A DNA stretch of 64,000 nt. It comes from Bryoerythrophyllum caledonicum (taxonomy: Eukaryota > Streptophyta > Bryopsida > Pottiales > Pottiaceae). Below, piece after piece: positions 59,013-64,000 of this stretch. Location of the stretch: NCBI GenBank assembly GCA_963971425.1, contig OZ020520.1, positions 7,668,553-7,732,552 on the forward strand. Direction: 5' to 3'. A program made the position numbers and the translations under genes. Positions within the stretch are counted from its first letter, which is position 1, and the number at the start of each line of letters is the position of its first letter. The notes under the pieces were generated by a model. The model had not been told where the DNA came from. It made no database searches and saw only the letters and a list, made by a program, of their open reading frames with translations.

Positions 59013-59292
59013 GGCCAGGGCAAATTGACCCCCTGGCTAGGACATACCTGAGGGGGCCACAAGGTGGTGGGCCCAAACCTGACACCTATTTTGTTTTGGA
59101 TGGGGCCCTATTTGTAGCAAGGGAGGGTCTTCCCGGATAAACAATGGTTGTAGGCTCCAAATTTGTCCAAAAAAATAAAATAAAAAGCCTTTGGACCCCC
59201 CCAAATTAAGAGGGCCAGAAAAATGATCCCTTGCAATGAAGACGGGGCCCACCTCGGGTAAGTCCCAACGAGGGGGTCAATTAGCCTTGGCT
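59013..59292. mobile_element. Mutator-like MITE (280 bp) with 10-bp target duplication
   Basis: Second copy of the 40245-40525 family: GGCCAGGGCAAATTGACCCC at the left, inverse GCCAAGGCTAATTGACCCCC at the right. It is flanked by GATGTTAGAG at 59003-59012 and 59293-59302. The last base of the right end looks mutated. Confidence 0.88.
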
Positions 59293-59529
59293 GATGTTAG
59301 AGGTGGTTTTTGTTCTTATGTACGGGAGGTTTTTTTATGAGTAGATGGGATGAGATCCAATTTTTGGAGTTCATTACTGATGAAAAATTGAACATGACAA
59401 TGGTAATGTCATGGTGAAGATGAAGGTTTTAGATGATCTTCTCAACAGGTTATGGTTTGTCCATTTTTGGAATGTCATGTAACAATATTTATTTACTTTA
59501 TTTTGTTAACTTAAAGTTACAATTTTAGT

Positions 59530-59720
59530 TCTCTTTTACTTTTGATACGATCTCTCCAAATGCCCCAATCTACCTCAAGTGGCACTATTCACATCAATGT
59601 TCCCCTACTTGACTTTTGTACTACCGGTTAGGATCTTTCCAAAATCCCTATGGCCAAAAATTAACAAAATTTATACCACATCATCTCATATAAGTCTAGA
59701 AGAAGATCCTACGACTACAT
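59530..59720 (+). repeat. Decayed fragment of the TTAA MITE family
   Basis: Contains the ACCACATCATCTCATATAAG and CTAGAAGAAGATCCTACG blocks found in copies c, d and e, but no recognisable ends. Confidence 0.5.
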
Positions 59721-59945
59721 TCTCACACGAACAGGGGACAAGGATAGGGACCAAAGGTTGGAGATGGAGACGAGGACTAGGGGTTAGGGACAAGGTTGGG
59801 GACCACGTATAGGGGATGGGAAAAGAAAGAAAGTTGTTGCTTTGTTATTATATTAGAATCTTGGATGAAGAACACGTTGGATGTAAAACGCGTCGGATGT
59901 AAAATGCGCCGAACTTGGATGAAAAAGTAAAAGCTAAAAGCTAAA

Positions 59946-60115
59946 AACTAAATAAAAGCTAAAAGTTAGGGTTTTGGATAAAATGAAAAGCTAAAAGTTA
60001 GGGTTTTGGATAAATTGAAAAGCTAAAAGTTAGGGTTTTGGATAAATTGAAAAGCTAAAAGTTAGGGTTTTGGATAAAAGGACGGGGACGGGGACGGGGA
60101 CGGGGACGGAGACGG
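59946..60115 (+). repeat. 32-bp tandem repeat followed by GGGGAC repeats
   Basis: Four copies of AAAAGCTAAAAGTTAGGG-TTTTGGATAAATTG (the first with one change), then six or so GGGGAC units (about 60080-60115). Each 32-bp unit carries a TTAGGGTTTTGG telomere-like word. Confidence 0.88.
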
Positions 60116-60692
60116 GGGACGATGGATTGGAGGTGGGCACTCAACACAAAAAAATGTTGTGTCCAGAGGACATGGGTACCCCACTAGTACTACTATATAA
60201 TAAAAGTGCTAATGGATATCATTGATATCCACTATTTAACTGGGAAATAACTGGGAGACACCCTTGAAGAAAAGGACGGAAACTTAACTTGGGAAGATGA
60301 CTTTACTTTTACTTCTACTTTCACCTTTATAAATTTAGCTAACTCACCTAAACTTATAATACCTATTGGGAACAATGAGTCAATATACCTAGTTTTAAAA
60401 ATAGAAACAATAACATCATTTTTAAATTTTTTTTGTAACAATCCTACAAAATTTATAATGTCATGTTTTTAATTTTTAATTTTTAATTTTTAATGTCATG
60501 TTGATTGCAATCCCACACACTATTTAATTTAATCTAATTTACAAACAAAAAAAAAAAAACATATCACAAGTAATTCAAACAGTAGCGGTTTAAGGTGCGT
60601 GCTTCCTTCACAGTAGCGGTTTAAGGTGCGTCCTCGGTTTTAGGTACCTTAATCCCGCCCCGCTATTGAAACTTTAAAGTACAATCACTGCG
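60116..60692. other. No gene seen
   Basis: AT-rich DNA with a TTTTTAA run (about 60465-60495) and a 23-bp direct repeat CAGTAGCGGTTTAAGGTGCG at about 60582 and 60611. Confidence 0.5.
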
Positions 60693-61625
60693 TTAAGCCC
60701 TAAAGGACCACGACCTATTTCGCTCTAAAACCAGTCCAAAACTGCCACTGTCAAAAAGAGACATGAAAATCACATTTTAAAGTGAATTTCGGATTTTCAA
60801 CCATAAGATCTTAAAATAGACTTGAATATAAACATGCCATCAAATTCTGGTTGCAATCCACTGCACGGATTGATAGACTTTAGTGTTTAAAGTCAAAACA
60901 ATGGTTCATTTTCATCCCTACGTTGAGTAGATCAGCTAACTTTGACTTCATTTTGTATCAAATTTTTGCATTGCACAAGGTCTAAATCTTTTACCATTGT
61001 CTTAAGCATGATGTTATTTCCCAACACACCAATTTTCAGAGGTAAAAAAGGGGCGTAGCATATTCAAAACAAGTGTGCAAGGAGTGGAGGTTCAAAAATT
61101 GCCATTTCACGTTTTATTTTTTTGTGAACTACGTATGTATTCAAATGATAATCCAAACGGTCAATAAGAAGGTTTTCACCATATATTGTTGTTGGAAAAA
61201 AAAAAGTGAAAAATATGAAGATCTCTAGGTTTTATGTAGAAAAGATGAAGTTTTTTTCCCCCGTTGCCCGACAATGTGTGAAAATGTTTGACTTGGAATA
61301 AAATGCCTTTTTACACTAAAGACAAGATTTTTTTTTGAAAATTTCCAAGAAAGGATATATTCTTTATGTGTGTGAAAAATCTCAATGTCAATAGAAACTT
61401 TTGTCAAAAATTTTGGAGGTGCCCGAAGTCCCACTTTTGGCTTTCAGTGGTACTAACTTTCAAACCACAAATCCAAAAAAAAATAAAAAAAATATCTCCA
61501 CGAAGCTCTTATCAGATCCTATCTTGAAAAAAAAATCAATTAAAAAGGATTTTTTTTTCGAATTGTAGGTACATGCCCAAAATCCAAAATGACTCCAGGG
61601 GGACGTTTGATCCTTTAGGGGTTAA
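60693..61625. mobile_element. TTAA-family MITE, copy a (933 bp), next to SKA1
   Basis: TTAA then GCCCTAAAGGACC on the left; GATCCTTTAGGGG then TTAA (61622-61625) on the right. The interior is homologous to copy b (29934-30814). Its right end lies 245 bp upstream of the SKA1 start codon. Confidence 0.85.
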
Positions 61626-61870
61626 AGAAAAAGCCGGCGATGGACTCGCCGTTGGAATGCACGAGCATCAACAATCACCTCATCAAAGTCAAACCACAAC
61701 ATCAGTCGAGAGAGTGAATTTCTGAGGGAAAGCAAAACATCTGCCTGAGAATCGATCTATCCAGGAACAAAAATCACCTCATTGTGTGCAGCAGTGATTC
61801 ACGAGAGCCGCGCTCCTTGAGTGGATTTCTTGCATTTTGGGTTTAAGCGCATTGCATTTTGAAGATACGT
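61626..61870 (+). promoter_or_regulatory. SKA1 leader and proximal promoter
   Basis: Only 245 bp separate the MITE end from the ATG. The stretch is less AT-rich and shows no clear TATA box. The transcription start must lie here or inside the MITE. Confidence 0.4.
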
Positions 61871-64000
61871 ATGGCGACCGCAGGGGCGGAGCTGGATGCG
61901 CTCATGGCATCGTTCAACAGCCGGATCAAGGAGATCGGCAATCTCATGCTCGTGCGCAGCGGTGAGATGAGTTTTTGGGGTCAGAGTCTCGGAGTGTTTT
62001 AGGGTTTACGGGTTGAATGACATTGGTGTGGGGTTTCATTGAGGTCATGGAAATAACAGCCTCAAGGTTATGAGATTAATAACTTTGCAGCATTTTCACA
62101 TTAATAACCGGATATGAGATTACTAGCGGGTTTAGCATTAGCATTTAGGGTTTAATGGCGTTCATTAACTAGCACGGTGAGGTGATGAGACTTAGAGCAG
62201 GCTCCTTGTGAGGGAGTAGTTTACATTACTGGCACATGACTTTGATAGTTGGTTCATGATGAATTGAGAGAAGGGTACCGTGACTTCCAGAGGGACTTGT
62301 TTATCTTACCGTGACTGATAGGTAATTGGTGATGTATTCTACAATTAAGGTTGAGTATTCTCTGTCGCTCTAGGTATACATGTATACTTTGAATTGATAG
62401 GAACCGTCTGTCTTTAGAGCATTCAAGCGTTGAAGAAGGGATTTGCTGTTTCTGATTAAGAATGGGGCATCATTTACGTGGATTATTTGAAATAACTCAT
62501 AGCAATGTGATGGTAATTCATGATGACTTGGAGATGATTGTCGATCTTATAGCATTGCTGGACACATGATGCGAGCAGGCGGGTCACGCGTTGGTGAGTT
62601 GAAGGATGTAGATGCAGCTTTGAGCACAGCAGAGCACCACCTTCGAGTCATCAAGGCTTTTATGAAACGTGAGGCTGAGTCGATGGCCAAAGCGCAGGTG
62701 AGAACCTGGTTCTGAGCATAAATATTTCTAGTATCGTATAACATTCCCTGGTCAAACCCGGCTCTAACGTTTATTTGGCAAGGGTGTTGTTCTTATGACG
62801 AAGAGTAGAGATGTGCATCGCAGCTTGTGCCCACTTAACACATCTTGTCTCAACCGTATTGGAATAGATTTCTCTGTTTGGTAAACATCTGATGGCTGAT
62901 TTTTATAAGAAATACCATCAATATGGTACTTTAGGCGGGTAGCGTAAGATAGACGTTCCTTTCACGTGAAATTGTTATGACAGGTGTGGGCTGATATGTA
63001 TTCACATCAAACAGCGAAGTTGCAGCATATTTGTTCCAACTTGCCAGCTCGGTTGCCCGGAAATGATGTGCATGTGGAATCCGCTATCTCTAGGTTTGTC
63101 TTTGGACCGTATTCTTTAATAGCCTATATTAGATTTGTCTGTTTGTGATGCAATTGGCTACTTTGGACAATTGTACGCCTGGTGGTGCATGTTTCGATCT
63201 AAAATGCTTAAAGGTAGTGTGTAAACCTCAAATTTTTGAGAGAGGACCCCGTCTGGTTTTCTTAAATTGTGTTTCGTCTTTCTGCTCATCTGTGAGTTGC
63301 ATATGATCACAAATCTTGACTCTAAGTCGGAGATGTTGAGTCCCTCTTCCCAATTCTAGAACTGGGAAGGTTTGAACTGATATCGATACACATACTCTGT
63401 TCTAATGATCGCGTGATTTTTCTGGAAACTGCTTCTGACATGGAATCTGTTTGCCCTTCAGCTCAATTTCGAATCCTCAGAAAACCAATACTTCTACAGT
63501 CGTTCCCGCTAAGACTGCCGCTCCACGGGTAAATGCAACATATCCTTTGCCCTTCACATTAGAACAGCTGACTTCATAGATGTTCTCTTACCGCAGTTTG
63601 TCTCTCAACAAGTATGGTCAAATGATGTCTAATCGTGAATGCGTTGGTTTCTCTCCTGCTTTGGTTGCTTGAAGAATGGACGGATGGTGCAGGAAAAGAA
63701 AGGAAAGGAACCACCTCCTCGATGGTATGTGAGCATGGATGAACTTACATCTCTCTCAAGGTAATTGTGCACTCATGACCTCCTGAAGATTCTTATTTTT
63801 TGTTATGGTCTTTTGACTGTATTGCATTCTCAGCAAGTGTATTCAATCTCGACTGTGAATGAGAGGCTTATTTTGAAGGGGTCATCACAGAAGCAAGATG
63901 TTGACTGTACATTTTCTTGGTTCAGTTATATGAGAGGCCGTCTGACGCTGGATAAATTGAATACCGCCGTCGATGAAATGGCTACATTTGCGGCAGGAAA
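61871..64000 (+). CDS. SKA1: SKA1, spindle and kinetochore-associated protein 1 (3' end outside window)
   Basis: Subunit of the Ska complex, which couples kinetochores to spindle microtubules. Exons: 61871-61961, 62579-62697, 62984-63093, 63462-63528, 63675-63760, 63926->64000; all GT-AG and phase-consistent, giving 182 residues so far. The N-terminal helical part reads LDALMASFNSRIKEIGNLML, then LKDVDAALSTAEHHLRVIK, the coiled-coil region that pairs with SKA2/SKA3. A short Ser/Thr/Pro linker follows. The microtubule-binding winged-helix domain begins PPPRWYVSMDELTSLSSYMRG-RLTLDKLNTAVDEMATFA, the conserved entry of plant SKA1. The acceptor of exon 5 (GCTTGAAG) is weak. First ATG chosen; the frame matches the family start. 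Confidence 0.9.

Overview
This is a nuclear genome window from a green plant (streptophyte). It is AT-rich, its host genes are split by GT-AG introns, and it carries a plastid omega-6 desaturase with a transit-peptide-like N-terminus, a plant-type alpha-kleisin and a plant SKA1 kinetochore gene, all set in dense transposon DNA. The histidine boxes of the desaturase and the mix of transposons point away from a typical flowering plant (bryophyte, lycophyte, fern or charophyte alga), but the species cannot be fixed from the sequence.

Layout. 1-2876 (+): 3' part of an intact, intron-containing gene with a Crypton/ZMYM-type tyrosine-recombinase domain. About 3.4-10.6 kb (-): a decayed APE-type LINE with a long ORF1, endonuclease and reverse transcriptase, followed by GA-rich and uncharacterised DNA to 11.6 kb. 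12.0-13.2 kb: a non-coding element with terminal inverted repeats. 14559-16560 (-): chloroplast omega-6 fatty acid desaturase (FAD6 type), rebuilt as 7 coding exons (441 aa). 17889-25123 (-): RAD21/SYN cohesin subunit, rebuilt as 15 coding exons (about 975 aa). 26.5-61.6 kb: a gene-poor repeat field with a fold-back element, at least five copies of a TTAA-flanked MITE family, a tRNA-derived SINE, a complete but dead Ty1/copia element with 170-bp LTRs, Mutator-like MITEs, a 5'-truncated LINE whose 3' tail is shared with the SINE, a very young non-autonomous LTR element (546-bp LTRs, about 99% identical), an L1-type RT relic and a PIF/Harbinger-like element. 61871-64000 (+): 5' part of SKA1, six exons visible, running off the window.

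The three recognised host genes are not a pathway: one makes plastid polyunsaturated lipids, and two act in chromosome segregation (cohesin ring, kinetochore-microtubule attachment). Many transposon calls rest on exact target-site duplications read directly from the sequence. The most unusual items are the plant Crypton-like recombinase gene, the SINE/LINE shared 3' tail, and a TTAA-targeting MITE family whose insertion specificity can be read from an empty-site paralogue inside the same window.
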